Shown: positions 50,509-60,044, counted from the stretch's first letter. The stretch: 64,000 nucleotides of DNA from an uncultured Flavobacteriaceae bacterium (GCA_934675205.1 CAKUPQ010000001.1:558001-622000); one strand, 5' to 3'. The notes: generated by a model not told the origin, from the sequence alone. A program made the numbers and translations.

Positions 50509-51066
50509 TTACTTTAAAATTTCAAATGATTTCAGACATTGTAACATCATTGACATATTTTCTTCTTCTCCTTCAATAGTCAAACGATAAAAAACTCCTT
50601 CTTCTCTGCTTTTCATTATAAAAGTAATTGTTTCAAAAGTTACTTTATAATATCGAGAAATGTGAGAAAAATATGCAGGATATTTTAAAACATCTGTTTC
50701 CCCATAATCAACAACTGTAATTTTTTCAATATTCAAAGGTATTAGTTCTTCTGTAAACCGAACAGACGACTCATTAAATTCTTTCAAATCCACATCGCCT
50801 AACTCTACCTTATGAATTGAAATTATATTCTTATTATTTTCACTAACAAACGAATGCTCAAAAATAACTTCACTATAACGTGGAGGAATTGAGCCAAAAC
50901 TCCAATTTTTAGGGATAGTTAAAGAATAATTTCCATTAGTTTCAACTATTTCTTCTTTTTCAAACTTAACTGAACGAGATGAATATTTATCAATAACATA
51001 TTTTTTCTCACTCGAACAAGAAACAAAAGACATCATAAATAATACTATAAAAAGCAATTGTTTCAT
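50509..51066 (-). CDS. lipoprotein, unknown function
   Basis: 185 residues with a lipoprotein signal (MKQLLFIVLFMMSFVS, Cys17, followed by SSEKK). The mature part has a beta-rich pattern (GNYSLTIPKNWSFGSIPPRYSEVIFEHSF in parts: YSLTIPKNW, YSEVIFEHSF) resembling PsbP-like or LpqN-like small lipoproteins, but I cannot assign it. Ends MLQCLKSFEIL. Another ATG 6 bases upstream (51072) is possible. It is one of three genes inserted in the nuo cluster. Confidence 0.75.
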   Translation of the reverse strand: MKQLLFIVLFMMSFVSCSSEKKYVIDKYSSRSVKFEKEEIVETNGNYSLTIPKNWSFGSIPPRYSEVIFEHSFVSENNKNIISIHKVELGDVDLKEFNESSVRFTEELIPLNIEKITVVDYGETDVLKYPAYFSHISRYYKVTFETITFIMKSREEGVFYRLTIEGEEENMSMMLQCLKSFEILK

Positions 51067-51078
51067 AATCATATTTTC

Positions 51079-51119
51079 AGATTGCTTCGTTCCGATAGCT
51101 ATCGGAACGAAGCAATGAC
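51079..51119. repeat. dispersed GTCATTGCGAGG repeat, copy C, as a perfect 36-base palindrome
   Basis: Bases 51081-51116 read the same on both strands (ATTGCTTCGTTCCGATAG and its complement). It merges half of the AGATTGCTTCG repeat with an inner CCGATAGCTATCGG palindrome. It lies 8 bases after the nuoM stop and marks the upstream edge of the insertion. Confidence 0.9.
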
Positions 51120-51126
51120 AAATCCC

Positions 51127-52560
51127 TTAATTAATGTATTTTAAAGTTTCTTCCAATGCAGGAACAATCAGGTCGTTTAAACATTTCGGATATAAACCGA
51201 AAAGAATTAAAACAGCCACAATGATTACAAAAACTACTTTTTCTTGAATGTTGATATCAGCAAATACTTTGGTGTTTGTTTCTCCAAGCATTGAATGTTG
51301 GAACATACTCAACATATAGAAAGCTCCCAAAATAATAGTTGTTCCTCCTACGATTGCAAACCAGATATTTACTTGAGATAAGCTATAAAGCAAAGTAAAT
51401 TCTCCTACAAAATTGAATGTTCCAGGAAGTCCGACTGAAGCGACAACCAAAATCATAAATACCGATGTAAACCAAACTCCTTGAGATCTGATTCCTCCCA
51501 TTTCAGAGATTTTTTGTGTTCCGAATCGTCTTTCGATGATTTCAGCTGCAAAGAACAATCCTACAATTACAAATCCGTGAGCCAACATTTGCAATACCGC
51601 TCCTCTGAATCCGTCTAAAGTAAGCGTATAAGTTCCTGCTGCAATAAGTCCTACGTGAGCCAGTGACGAATAAGCCAAAAGTTTTTTCAGGTTATCCTGT
51701 CTTAAAGCCAAAATCGACCCATAAATCACTCCGATAATGCTCAATACGATAAAGAAGTTTTTGTATTCTGCTGCTGCATCTGGAGCAATCGGAATCTGCC
51801 ATCTGATAAGACTGAACAAAGCCATTTTTAGCATTACTCCCGATAAAAGCATTGTTCCTAAAGCCGGATTTGACTGATACGTATCTGCCTGCCAAGAATG
51901 AAAAGGAACAATCGGAATCTTAATAGCATAAGCCAAGAAGAAAGCCAAAAACACCCAAAATTGTTCAGATGAAGTAAGATTTAATGCGTACAAATCTTCC
52001 AATAAGAAACTTCCTGCTTTTTGGTATAAAAAGATGAAAGCAACCAACATAAACAACGAACCTGCAAACGTATAGATAAAGAATCTAATCATTGTTTGTT
52101 TGCGAAGTTCTGCATCTCCGTTACCCCAAAGTAATCCGATGAAATAAATCGGAATCAAAGCTAATTCCCAAAAGATATAATATAAGAATCCGTCTGCTGC
52201 CAAGAAGGTTCCGGTCATTGCAAAAGCCATAAACAGAATTAGGGCATAAAGGGTTCTTTTGTTTTCGAATGAATTTCCGAAAGAAGAGAAAATCACAAGC
52301 GGAGTTACAGCAGTTGTAAGTAACGTAAGAGCCAATGAAAGTCCGTCTGCTTTCAAGTAAAACGAAATGTTTGGGTTGCTAATCCATTGAGCCATTACAT
52401 CAACCGAAGTTCCCGATTGAAATTGCGATAACAAAACTCCCGTTGCTACAAAAGCAACAAGACTCACAAATAATGCAACCTGACGGGCTAATTTTTCCGA
52501 TGAAAAATAAGTGATTAAAGCTCCAGCCAATAATATTACGAGTAGTAGTGATACGTTCAT
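51127..52560 (-). CDS. nuoM: NADH-quinone oxidoreductase subunit M
   Basis: A 477-residue antiporter-like membrane subunit of complex I. Channel residues are visible in FYIFWELALIPIYFIGLLWG (Glu), AYAIKIPIVPFHSWQADTYQ (Lys, His) and RQDNLKKLLAYSSLAHVG (Lys). It pumps protons. It follows nuoL with 4 bases between the genes, and is followed by three non-nuo genes instead of nuoN directly. Confidence 0.96.
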   Translation of the reverse strand: MNVSLLLVILLAGALITYFSSEKLARQVALFVSLVAFVATGVLLSQFQSGTSVDVMAQWISNPNISFYLKADGLSLALTLLTTAVTPLVIFSSFGNSFENKRTLYALILFMAFAMTGTFLAADGFLYYIFWELALIPIYFIGLLWGNGDAELRKQTMIRFFIYTFAGSLFMLVAFIFLYQKAGSFLLEDLYALNLTSSEQFWVFLAFFLAYAIKIPIVPFHSWQADTYQSNPALGTMLLSGVMLKMALFSLIRWQIPIAPDAAAEYKNFFIVLSIIGVIYGSILALRQDNLKKLLAYSSLAHVGLIAAGTYTLTLDGFRGAVLQMLAHGFVIVGLFFAAEIIERRFGTQKISEMGGIRSQGVWFTSVFMILVVASVGLPGTFNFVGEFTLLYSLSQVNIWFAIVGGTTIILGAFYMLSMFQHSMLGETNTKVFADINIQEKVVFVIIVAVLILFGLYPKCLNDLIVPALEETLKYIN

Positions 52561-52564
52561 TTTG

Positions 52565-54442
52565 TTATGCTAAAAATAAATAATAAACAATGGTACTAAA
52601 TCCTAAAACGAATACGAAAAGGTATAAACCAACGCTTCCGTTTTGTAATGTCTTTCCTTGATCAGATAAAAGATTTGCCAGCTTCCCTGTTCCGAAAACT
52701 ATAGACGAAATAATTACTTCTACGATTGATTTGAAGAAATCTCCCAACCAATAGATTGGTTTTACGATAATTGCTGTATAGATTTCATCCACATAGAATT
52801 TGTTGTGAAGCACTTTAGCAAATCCGGTAACTTCTTCGTCTTTTGCAGGAAGTTCTCCTTTTTTGATGTATTTCGAATAGGCCAAGAAAATACCAATTAA
52901 CGCTCCAACTGTTGCTACTCCCATGAGTATAAATGCAGTTGAATCAACAGCGTGATGTGGTCTTGAACCGATGAAAATAGGTTCTAAATAATGATTTAAC
53001 CAGCTATTACCCGGAATACTAATCAATCCTCCGATAGCTGCTAAAACAGCCAAAACAATAAGTGGGAAAGTCATCAAACTCGGACTTTCGTGTAAGTGAT
53101 GTTTTTGTTCTTCTGTCCCTCTGAATTTTCCGAAGAACGTCAAATACAACAAACGGAACATATAAAAAGCAGTCATTATCGAAGCCAATGAAGCAATTAT
53201 CCACAATGCTTTATTTTCATGGAAAGCAACTAACAATATTTCATCTTTTGAGAAGAATCCTGATAGTGGGAAGATTCCTGAAATAGCTAAAGTTGAGATT
53301 AAGAACGTGATAAAAGTAATTTTCATGTGACCTTTCAGTCCACCCATATAGCGCATATCCTGTTCGCCACCCATAGCGTGAATTACCGAACCTGAACCCA
53401 AGAACAAACAAGCTTTGAAGAAAGCGTGTGTTACTACGTGGAAAACTGCCACTTCATAAGCTCCTAAACCAAGAGCCAAGAACATTAATCCTAATTGAGA
53501 TACGGTTGAATAAGCCAATACTTTTTTGATGTCGTTTTGAACTAGTGCGATAAAAGCCGCTACCAAAGCCGTTAATCCTCCGATAATAGCTATTGCATCT
53601 AATACGGCTGGAGTCAGTTCAAACACGAAATTCATTCTGGTAATCATAAAGATTCCGGCTGTTACCATCGTAGCAGCGTGGATAAGTGCCGAAACAGGTG
53701 TTGGTCCTGCCATCGCATCCGGAAGCCACGTATAAAGCGGTAACTGTGCTGATTTTCCGGTTGCTCCGATAAATAAACACAACGTAGCGAATGCCAACCA
53801 TCCTAAATCAACATAATTTCCTGCCGCAATGGCTTGTTTTATGGTTAAATAATCCAAAGAATTGAATAAATATCCGATGATAAAAATTCCTGCTAAAAAT
53901 CCTAAATCCCCGATACGGTTCATAATAAAGGCTTTTTTGGCAGCATCGTTATAATCTTGGTTTTTATACCAGAATCCGATAAGTAGGTAAGAACAAAGTC
54001 CTACACCTTCCCATCCGATGAACATTATTAGCAAGTTGCTACCTGCCACAAGTGTAATCATAAAGAAAACGAACAAATTCAGATACGAAAAGAATTTATT
54101 CAAGTTTTCGTCATCGTGCATATAGCTGATTGAATAAACGTGAATAAGCGTTCCGATTCCCGTTACGAATAATAACCAAAGCAATGAGAGTTGGTCAAGC
54201 AAAAAGCTGAATCCGATATTGAAGTTATATACCTGAACCCAATCGAAAAAGTGAACGGTAATGCCTTCTCCCGACTGATTTACTTTGTTAAACAGTATAA
54301 CCGAAACCACAAACGAAATTCCGACTGCGATGGTTCCGATAGTTCCCGAAAGGGATTTGCTTAAATTTTTTCCGAAGAAAAGATTAAACAAAAAGCCGAT
54401 AATTGGCGAAAGTAATAGTATGAGTACTAAAGTTGAATCCAT
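52565..54442 (-). CDS. nuoL: NADH-quinone oxidoreductase subunit L
   Basis: A 625-residue antiporter-like subunit of complex I with 16 or so helices and the long lateral C-terminal helix. Conserved channel residues include the Glu in FIGWEGVGLCSYLLIGFW, LPLYTWLPDAMAGPTPVSAL and the Lys in DIKKVLAYSTVSQLG. It carries out proton pumping at the distal end of the membrane arm. It begins 7 bases after nuoK. Confidence 0.96.
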   Translation of the reverse strand: MDSTLVLILLLSPIIGFLFNLFFGKNLSKSLSGTIGTIAVGISFVVSVILFNKVNQSGEGITVHFFDWVQVYNFNIGFSFLLDQLSLLWLLFVTGIGTLIHVYSISYMHDDENLNKFFSYLNLFVFFMITLVAGSNLLIMFIGWEGVGLCSYLLIGFWYKNQDYNDAAKKAFIMNRIGDLGFLAGIFIIGYLFNSLDYLTIKQAIAAGNYVDLGWLAFATLCLFIGATGKSAQLPLYTWLPDAMAGPTPVSALIHAATMVTAGIFMITRMNFVFELTPAVLDAIAIIGGLTALVAAFIALVQNDIKKVLAYSTVSQLGLMFLALGLGAYEVAVFHVVTHAFFKACLFLGSGSVIHAMGGEQDMRYMGGLKGHMKITFITFLISTLAISGIFPLSGFFSKDEILLVAFHENKALWIIASLASIMTAFYMFRLLYLTFFGKFRGTEEQKHHLHESPSLMTFPLIVLAVLAAIGGLISIPGNSWLNHYLEPIFIGSRPHHAVDSTAFILMGVATVGALIGIFLAYSKYIKKGELPAKDEEVTGFAKVLHNKFYVDEIYTAIIVKPIYWLGDFFKSIVEVIISSIVFGTGKLANLLSDQGKTLQNGSVGLYLFVFVLGFSTIVYYLFLA

Positions 54443-54449
54443 TTTCTGC

Positions 54450-54773
54450 TTATCCTTTTAAGTTTCTTAATTCATCAATGTCAATCGACTTTATGTTTCT
54501 GTAAATAGCTACCAAAAGAGCCAATCCGATAGCTACTTCGGCTGCTGCTACGGTCATCGTAAAAAACACGAAAACCTGTCCGGCTGCATCTTGATGATAA
54601 GCCGAAAACGCTACCAAAAGCAAGTTTACCGCATTGAGCATAATTTCAATAGACATCAAAACCACAATAGCGTTGCGTCTGTACAAAACTCCAAACACCC
54701 CTATACAAAACATAAGAGTCGATAGGATAATGTAGTTTTGGATTCCGATTTCTTGTAAAATATTCTGTAACAT
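54450..54773 (-). CDS. nuoK: NADH-quinone oxidoreductase subunit K
   Basis: A 107-residue three-helix subunit of complex I with two buried Glu residues (MSIEIMLNAVNLLLVAF and AAAEVAIGLALLVAIYR) that take part in coupling. It is the first gene of this cluster: nuoJ, which normally precedes it, is absent from the sequence on its upstream side, where a non-nuo gene lies. A -7 box at 54872-54879 (minus strand) gives the cluster its own promoter. Confidence 0.95.
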   Translation of the reverse strand: MLQNILQEIGIQNYIILSTLMFCIGVFGVLYRRNAIVVLMSIEIMLNAVNLLLVAFSAYHQDAAGQVFVFFTMTVAAAEVAIGLALLVAIYRNIKSIDIDELRNLKG

Positions 54774-54871
54774 TACACCAATGTTTTTATTAATTGCAAA
54801 AGTCCGATTTTATTTTTAATTTACCACTATTTAATGGTTTTTCAGTTTAATTCTAAATAATTCTAAAGGTG

Positions 54872-54879
54872 CAAATTTA
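54872..54879 (-). promoter_or_regulatory. -7 box of the nuoKLMN cluster
   Basis: TAAATTTG on the minus strand fits TAnnTTTG and predicts a leader of about 93 bases before the nuoK ATG at 54773. Confidence 0.5.
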
Positions 54880-54913
54880 AAGAAAAATAACATTAAAAAC
54901 GTAAATAAAAAGG

Positions 54914-56524
54914 CTATATTTGTGGTTTACCTTTCAGCAAATTAATACTCACCGTTGCCAAGTCAGAATTAGGAAATTTCCGGAATTCTTTTTCGTCAGG
55001 AAATAATCCTGCCTCTTTACAAATTTTATGAAAAACATCTATTTCTACGATGTATTGGTCAGAAAAACCGTGGGTAGCATCATAGGCCGTTGCAGCTGTT
55101 TTTCCGATGTTTTGTGCCGCTAATTCGGGTGCGATAGTATGCAATTCGATAAGTAATAATCCGTGTTTTTGAACATACGGACTCCATTTTTTGAGGTGTT
55201 CCAACAAGTTGTCCTCAACCAAATTATTACTGATTCGTTTTCCTCTAAAAGCAAAAGCTCCTGTTGAAGAACTAATGCGGTTGGTAGTGGTTTTTGGGTC
55301 TTCCCAAATGCGGTTGTGATCTAAAAAAGTTCGCGTATTTAATAAATCGGATAACTCAATATTATAATTGTTTTTCAGGTCTTCGGCCAATAAATCAGGA
55401 CGACCGATATCTCCCCAGATTACTTTTGCCCAAATATCGCTTTTAATCAGATTGGCTCGGATGACTTTTAAAGCAGCCTGATTATAATCGGCTCCCACCA
55501 AAAACAACGGATGTTCTTCAAGCATTTTTCCACGAAGTGTCTGCCTGTCAATTACGTCAAAAACGTGTTGCAAAAAAGCTCCGTTTCCGGCTCCCATATC
55601 CAATACTCCTTTGGGTTGCTCGTCTATCGGACGGTTAAAAATCTCGATGATTATTTCGTCAAGTACCTTGAAATAAGCAATATGAGCTCCTCCGCTTCCC
55701 CAAACATTCATTTCTCTATCCACGTGGATTTCGTCTTCACCAAAAGCAATATCTCTTAAAACAGAGGCTTTTCCGAACATCAGTTCTTCGATTTTGCTGA
55801 AAGTCGGCAGGTACGAAACCGTAACTCCATAAGCAGAAGCTCTTCGTGCAAAGAAAAGCCCGGTTTCGGTGAATTGATAATTTCCGTTTTTTTGAGTAAA
55901 CCAATTTAGATGAGTCAGAAAATCCAGTATTCGCTTAAAGCATTCAGGTTGTTTGTGGAATTCATCCGGTCGAAATGAAGTTTCCATAAAGTATTTATGA
56001 AACATTCCGGTCATTCCTAAACGGACAATAGTGGGAGCGACCAAATAACCTTCAACATGCTTAAGCATTTGATGTTGCACTTCGTTTTCTAATGGATTTT
56101 CAGAAAACGAAACATCGTAGTTGTTTTTGTATTTTTCGAAAAGCACATTCATTTTTTCAAACGGACGATCTTCGAATTCTCTCGGAAAACGCCCTCCCGA
56201 CGATTGTAAAAAATCAACCACATCATTATATAAATAGGTCATTGCAAAAGCATATTGACTTTTTTCGGTTGTCGAAAAAGAAATATAATCTTTGGTATTG
56301 TCAATGTGGTAGTTTAGAAATCCTTGCGAGCACAAAATCCGAAGACCAACATTGAGGTAACCTTCATTAGCGTTGAATTTTTCGGATAATTCTTTTAAAG
56401 AAACTTCTTTTTTAGAGAGAATATAATCTAAAACTTTTTTGTTGTTCAAAGCTACCATTACAGGAGCAGTGGCTAGCCCGTCAAGATGGCGAAATATAAC
56501 GTTTCGCAAGTGTGAATTGCTCAT
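54914..56524 (-). CDS. SAM-dependent methyltransferase with two winged-helix regions
   Basis: 536 residues. Two winged-helix-like segments (FRHLDGLATAPVMVALNNKKVLDYIL in parts, and MLKHVEGYLVAPTIVRLG with LTHLNWFTQKNGNYQFTETG) precede a class I methyltransferase domain at about 305-530 with motif I GVLDMGAGNGAFLQHVFD. This matches the flavobacterial family related to the methyltransferase part of polyketide AprA and to winged-helix O-methyltransferases. The substrate is unknown. It follows the small outer membrane protein gene by 6 bases. It sits between nuoK and sucA, an odd neighbourhood for such an enzyme. Confidence 0.82.
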   Translation of the reverse strand: MSNSHLRNVIFRHLDGLATAPVMVALNNKKVLDYILSKKEVSLKELSEKFNANEGYLNVGLRILCSQGFLNYHIDNTKDYISFSTTEKSQYAFAMTYLYNDVVDFLQSSGGRFPREFEDRPFEKMNVLFEKYKNNYDVSFSENPLENEVQHQMLKHVEGYLVAPTIVRLGMTGMFHKYFMETSFRPDEFHKQPECFKRILDFLTHLNWFTQKNGNYQFTETGLFFARRASAYGVTVSYLPTFSKIEELMFGKASVLRDIAFGEDEIHVDREMNVWGSGGAHIAYFKVLDEIIIEIFNRPIDEQPKGVLDMGAGNGAFLQHVFDVIDRQTLRGKMLEEHPLFLVGADYNQAALKVIRANLIKSDIWAKVIWGDIGRPDLLAEDLKNNYNIELSDLLNTRTFLDHNRIWEDPKTTTNRISSSTGAFAFRGKRISNNLVEDNLLEHLKKWSPYVQKHGLLLIELHTIAPELAAQNIGKTAATAYDATHGFSDQYIVEIDVFHKICKEAGLFPDEKEFRKFPNSDLATVSINLLKGKPQI

Positions 56525-56530
56525 AATCTT

Positions 56531-57091
56531 TTAAAAATAAACCCTTACAAAAGGCATAAAGGCTTCGCTATAAATGTTCTTATTGCTGTTATGTAGTACG
56601 TTGTATCGAACTCCGATAGTTACATTTTGCGTTCGATATCCTCCTCCTACAAATAGAGCGGTATTCCAAAAATTATCCGAAAAACCGTCATCGTAATTCA
56701 CATTCACCCGAAGTTGCTCAAGTTCAGCAGAAAGCTGAATTTCCTGAATCGGATTGACCAATACAAGCCAACTTCCTCCGTAGGTATAAGCCTCGTAATT
56801 CGCAAAATTGTTATTTTTGGGTCTTACCTTAATATAACTTCCTTGCAGTCCGATTCCGGTAGCTACATATTCGTTGATTTCGTAAATCGCACTCGGAGCA
56901 ATGGTAATATCGGTAAAACCAGAACCAACATTCAATCCTAATCCACCACCAAAACGCACTTTTTGCCAAAATTCGCTTTTTTGTTTGGGTTGAAGATTTT
57001 GATTTGTTGAAGTTTGAGCAGTAACACTTCCGAAAAATGAGAATAAAGTAAAATAAAGACAAAAAACTGCTGATTTTTTAATTATGTTCAT
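56531..57091 (-). CDS. small outer membrane beta-barrel protein, unknown
   Basis: 186 residues. A signal peptide (MNIIKKSAVFCLYFTLFSFFG) ending near VTAQ precedes an 8-strand-type barrel pattern (KVRFGGGLGLNVGSG, YEINEYVATGIGLQGS, TALFVGGGYRTQNVTIGVRYNV) ending in Phe. In some flavobacterial genomes, as I recall, homologues next to sucA carry the label alpha-ketoglutarate decarboxylase, which the sequence does not support: it has no enzyme motif. It is divergent from sucA. Confidence 0.83.
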   Translation of the reverse strand: MNIIKKSAVFCLYFTLFSFFGSVTAQTSTNQNLQPKQKSEFWQKVRFGGGLGLNVGSGFTDITIAPSAIYEINEYVATGIGLQGSYIKVRPKNNNFANYEAYTYGGSWLVLVNPIQEIQLSAELEQLRVNVNYDDGFSDNFWNTALFVGGGYRTQNVTIGVRYNVLHNSNKNIYSEAFMPFVRVYF

Positions 57092-57161
57092 ACAAAACAA
57101 TTTTCTTTTTAGGAGTTAGAAATCTTGGTAAAAATAGTCAAAAAAATTGATTAGATTTGTT

Positions 57162-57169
57162 TACTTTTG
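57162..57169 (+). promoter_or_regulatory. -7 box of sucA
   Basis: TACTTTTG fits TAnnTTTG and lies 38 bases before the ATG at 57207. It excludes the longer reading frame from 57147. Confidence 0.55.
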
Positions 57170-57206
57170 CAAAAGAATTTTAGTAAATTTCTATTTTATT
57201 GTAAAT

Positions 57207-59978
57207 ATGGATAGGTTTTCCTTTTTAAACGCAGCACATACCGAGTTTTTTTCTGATTTGTACGAACAATATTTGGTTAGTCCGGATAGTGTAGAGCCGA
57301 GTTGGAGAGCATTTTTTCAAGGTTTTGACTTTGGAACTTCGCCTTACGGAGAAGATTTTGCAAACGAATTTGCAGGATATGTAAACACGCAAGCTGCAAA
57401 CGGACAAGTTTCTGACAAAATCCAAAAAGAATTTGGAGTTCTCAATTTGATTGATGCTTACAGGACAAGAGGACATTTGTTTACCAAAACAAATCCTGTT
57501 CGGGACAGAAGAATTTATTCTCCCGATTTGAATATGCAACAATTCGGATTGTCGGATTCGGATATGAATACGGTTTTTGATGCAGCCAAACAAATTGGTT
57601 TAGAACCGACAACTTTGGCTAATATCATCTTCAAATTAGACAGAGTTTATTGTCAGCATATCGGAATCGAATATATGTACATTCGTGACCCTGAAGTTCG
57701 TAAATGGATTCAAGGATGGCTTTCTAAAAATGCTAATACGCCTACATTTTCGCAAGACGAAAAGAAAAATATTTTATCAAAACTCAACGAAGCGGTTTCG
57801 TTTGAGAATTTCTTACACACCAAATATGTAGGTCAAAAACGATTTTCTCTCGAAGGAGGAGAATCTTTAATTCCGGCTTTGGATGTACTTATCGAAAATG
57901 CAGCCGAAAAAGGAGTAGAGCAGTTCGTTATGGGAATGGCTCACAGAGGAAGACTGAATGTTTTGGCTAATATTTTCGGAAAAAACACCAAAGATATTTT
58001 CTCTGAATTTGATGGAAAAGATTATGACGATACGCAGTATTTTGACGGAGATGTAAAATATCACTTGGGACTCACTTCGGACAGAGTTACGAAAAGCGGA
58101 AAGAAAATCAATCTGAATTTAGCTCCGAATCCTTCGCATTTGGAAACAGTTGGGGCTGTGATTGAAGGGATTACAAGAGCTAAACAAGATATGTATTATT
58201 CGGAGGATGCTTCAAAAGTGCTTCCAATTGCGGTTCACGGAGATGCAGCTGTGGCAGGACAGGGAATTGTGTACGAAATCGTGCAAATGGCACAGCTTGA
58301 CGGATACAAAACAGCAGGAACGATTCATATCGTAATCAACAACCAAGTTGGATTTACAACCAATTATTTAGATGCTCGTTCTTCGACCTACTGTACGGAC
58401 ATTGCAAAAGTTACGCTTTCACCCGTATTGCACGTAAATGCAGATGATGTAGAGGCTGTTGTATATGCAATGCTATTCGCTTTGGATTTCAGAATGAAAT
58501 ACAAAAAAGACGTTTTCATTGATTTGTTGGGATACAGAAAATACGGACACAACGAGGGAGATGAGCCTCGTTTTACACAACCAATTTTATACAAAGCTAT
58601 TGCAAAACACAAAAATCCGAGAGATATTTATGCAGAAAAACTGATTGCAGAAAATATCGTTACTCAAGATTATGTGACTAAAATCGAAAAAGATTATAAA
58701 GATATTCTTGATGAAAACTTAACCGAATCCCGTAAAAAGGAACTAACGGTTATCACTCCGTTTATGCAAAACGAATGGGAGGGATTCAAGCAGTTGAAAG
58801 ACGGGGATATTTTCGCAAAAACGAATACGTCTTTTGACAAAGCAACGTTAGATTCGGTTGCAGAGCAGATTACGAATCTTCCGTCTGACAAAAAATTCAT
58901 CAACAAAATTTCCCGTCTGATTAAGGACAGAAATTCGATGTATTTCGAAACTGACAAACTCGATTGGGCTATGGGAGAATTATTGGCTTACGGAACACTT
59001 TTGACAGAAGGTTATTCAGTTCGTATTTCAGGTCAAGATGTTGAAAGAGGAACATTCTCTCACCGTCACGCAGTGGTGAAAGTAGAGGATTCGGAAGAAG
59101 AAGTAATTTTACTAAAAAACTTAAAAGAATCGAAAGGGAAATTCAATATTTTCAATTCGTTCTTATCGGAATACGGAGTAGTTGGTTTTGATTACGGATA
59201 TGCGCTTGCAAGTCCGAAAACATTGACTATTTGGGAAGCACAATTCGGAGATTTCTCGAACGGAGCTCAAATTATGATTGACCAGTATATTTCTGCTGCA
59301 GAGGATAAATGGAACAACCAGAACGGATTGGTAATGTTGCTCCCTCACGGATATGAAGGGCAAGGAGCAGAGCATTCATCTGGTAGAATGGAACGCTATT
59401 TACAGCTTTGTGCCAACAACAATATGTTCGTAGCTGACTGTACAACACCTGCTAATTTCTTCCATTTATTGAGAAGACAAATGCACTTGACATACAGAAA
59501 ACCACTTATTGTTTTCACTCCGAAAAGTTTATTGAGACACCCTTTAGCAGTTTCTTCAAAAGAAGAATTTATCAACGGTTCTTTCCAAGAAGTAATTGAC
59601 GATAATGTAGATAAGAGTAAAATCAAAACATTGGTATTCTGTACGGGTAAATTCTATTACGATTTGTTGGCAGAAAGAGAAAATTCAGGTAGAGAAGATG
59701 TAGCTTTTGTTCGTTTGGAGCAGATTTATCCGTTGCCTGTTGAGCAGTTAAAAGAAGTAATTGCTTCGTATCCAAATGTTGATGATTATGTTTGGGCACA
59801 GGAAGAACCGAGAAATATGGGAGCTTACGGGTATATGTTGATGAATTTTGATTTGGTAAAATTCAGAGTTGCCTCTCCAAAACCGTATGCAGCACCAGCA
59901 GCAGGAAGTAGCACCAGAGCCAAAAAACGTCATCAGGCTGCCATTGCAATGGTATTTGATAAGGAATTGTTTAGGTAA
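57207..59978 (+). CDS. sucA: 2-oxoglutarate dehydrogenase E1 component
   Basis: A 923-residue thiamine diphosphate enzyme that decarboxylates 2-oxoglutarate and passes the succinyl group to SucB in the TCA cycle. The N-terminal recruiting segment (FLNAAHTEFFSDLYEQYL), active-site region (MGMAHRGRLNVLAN), ThDP motif (AVHGDAAVAGQGIVYEI) and C-terminal LPHGYEGQGAEHSSGR and EEPRNMGAYGYM are present. The start at 57207 gives the standard MDRFSFLN. It is separated from sucB by 252 bases of repeats. Confidence 0.97.
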   Translation: MDRFSFLNAAHTEFFSDLYEQYLVSPDSVEPSWRAFFQGFDFGTSPYGEDFANEFAGYVNTQAANGQVSDKIQKEFGVLNLIDAYRTRGHLFTKTNPVRDRRIYSPDLNMQQFGLSDSDMNTVFDAAKQIGLEPTTLANIIFKLDRVYCQHIGIEYMYIRDPEVRKWIQGWLSKNANTPTFSQDEKKNILSKLNEAVSFENFLHTKYVGQKRFSLEGGESLIPALDVLIENAAEKGVEQFVMGMAHRGRLNVLANIFGKNTKDIFSEFDGKDYDDTQYFDGDVKYHLGLTSDRVTKSGKKINLNLAPNPSHLETVGAVIEGITRAKQDMYYSEDASKVLPIAVHGDAAVAGQGIVYEIVQMAQLDGYKTAGTIHIVINNQVGFTTNYLDARSSTYCTDIAKVTLSPVLHVNADDVEAVVYAMLFALDFRMKYKKDVFIDLLGYRKYGHNEGDEPRFTQPILYKAIAKHKNPRDIYAEKLIAENIVTQDYVTKIEKDYKDILDENLTESRKKELTVITPFMQNEWEGFKQLKDGDIFAKTNTSFDKATLDSVAEQITNLPSDKKFINKISRLIKDRNSMYFETDKLDWAMGELLAYGTLLTEGYSVRISGQDVERGTFSHRHAVVKVEDSEEEVILLKNLKESKGKFNIFNSFLSEYGVVGFDYGYALASPKTLTIWEAQFGDFSNGAQIMIDQYISAAEDKWNNQNGLVMLLPHGYEGQGAEHSSGRMERYLQLCANNNMFVADCTTPANFFHLLRRQMHLTYRKPLIVFTPKSLLRHPLAVSSKEEFINGSFQEVIDDNVDKSKIKTLVFCTGKFYYDLLAERENSGREDVAFVRLEQIYPLPVEQLKEVIASYPNVDDYVWAQEEPRNMGAYGYMLMNFDLVKFRVASPKPYAAPAAGSSTRAKKRHQAAIAMVFDKELFR

Positions 59979-59984
59979 AATTGG

Positions 59985-60035
59985 TTTAAAGTTTAAAGTT
60001 CAAAGTTGCGAAACCTAAACCTTAAACAAAAAACA
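59985..60035. repeat. AAGTTTAAAG-type dispersed repeat, first copy
   Basis: Alternating GTTTAAAGTTTAAAGTTCAA and AAACCTAAACCTTAAAC segments form a loose inverted repeat directly after the sucA stop. A second, related copy is at 60162-60222. Confidence 0.6.
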
Positions 60036-60036
60036 A

Positions 60037-60044
60037 TATCTTTG
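60037..60044 (+). promoter_or_regulatory. -7 box of sucB
   Basis: TATCTTTG fits TAnnTTTG, giving a leader of about 180 bases that includes two dispersed repeats. Confidence 0.5.

Noticed and set aside
57147..57206. Longer start for SucA
   Set aside because: It overlaps the -7 box at 57162-57169; the family-typical N terminus begins at 57207.
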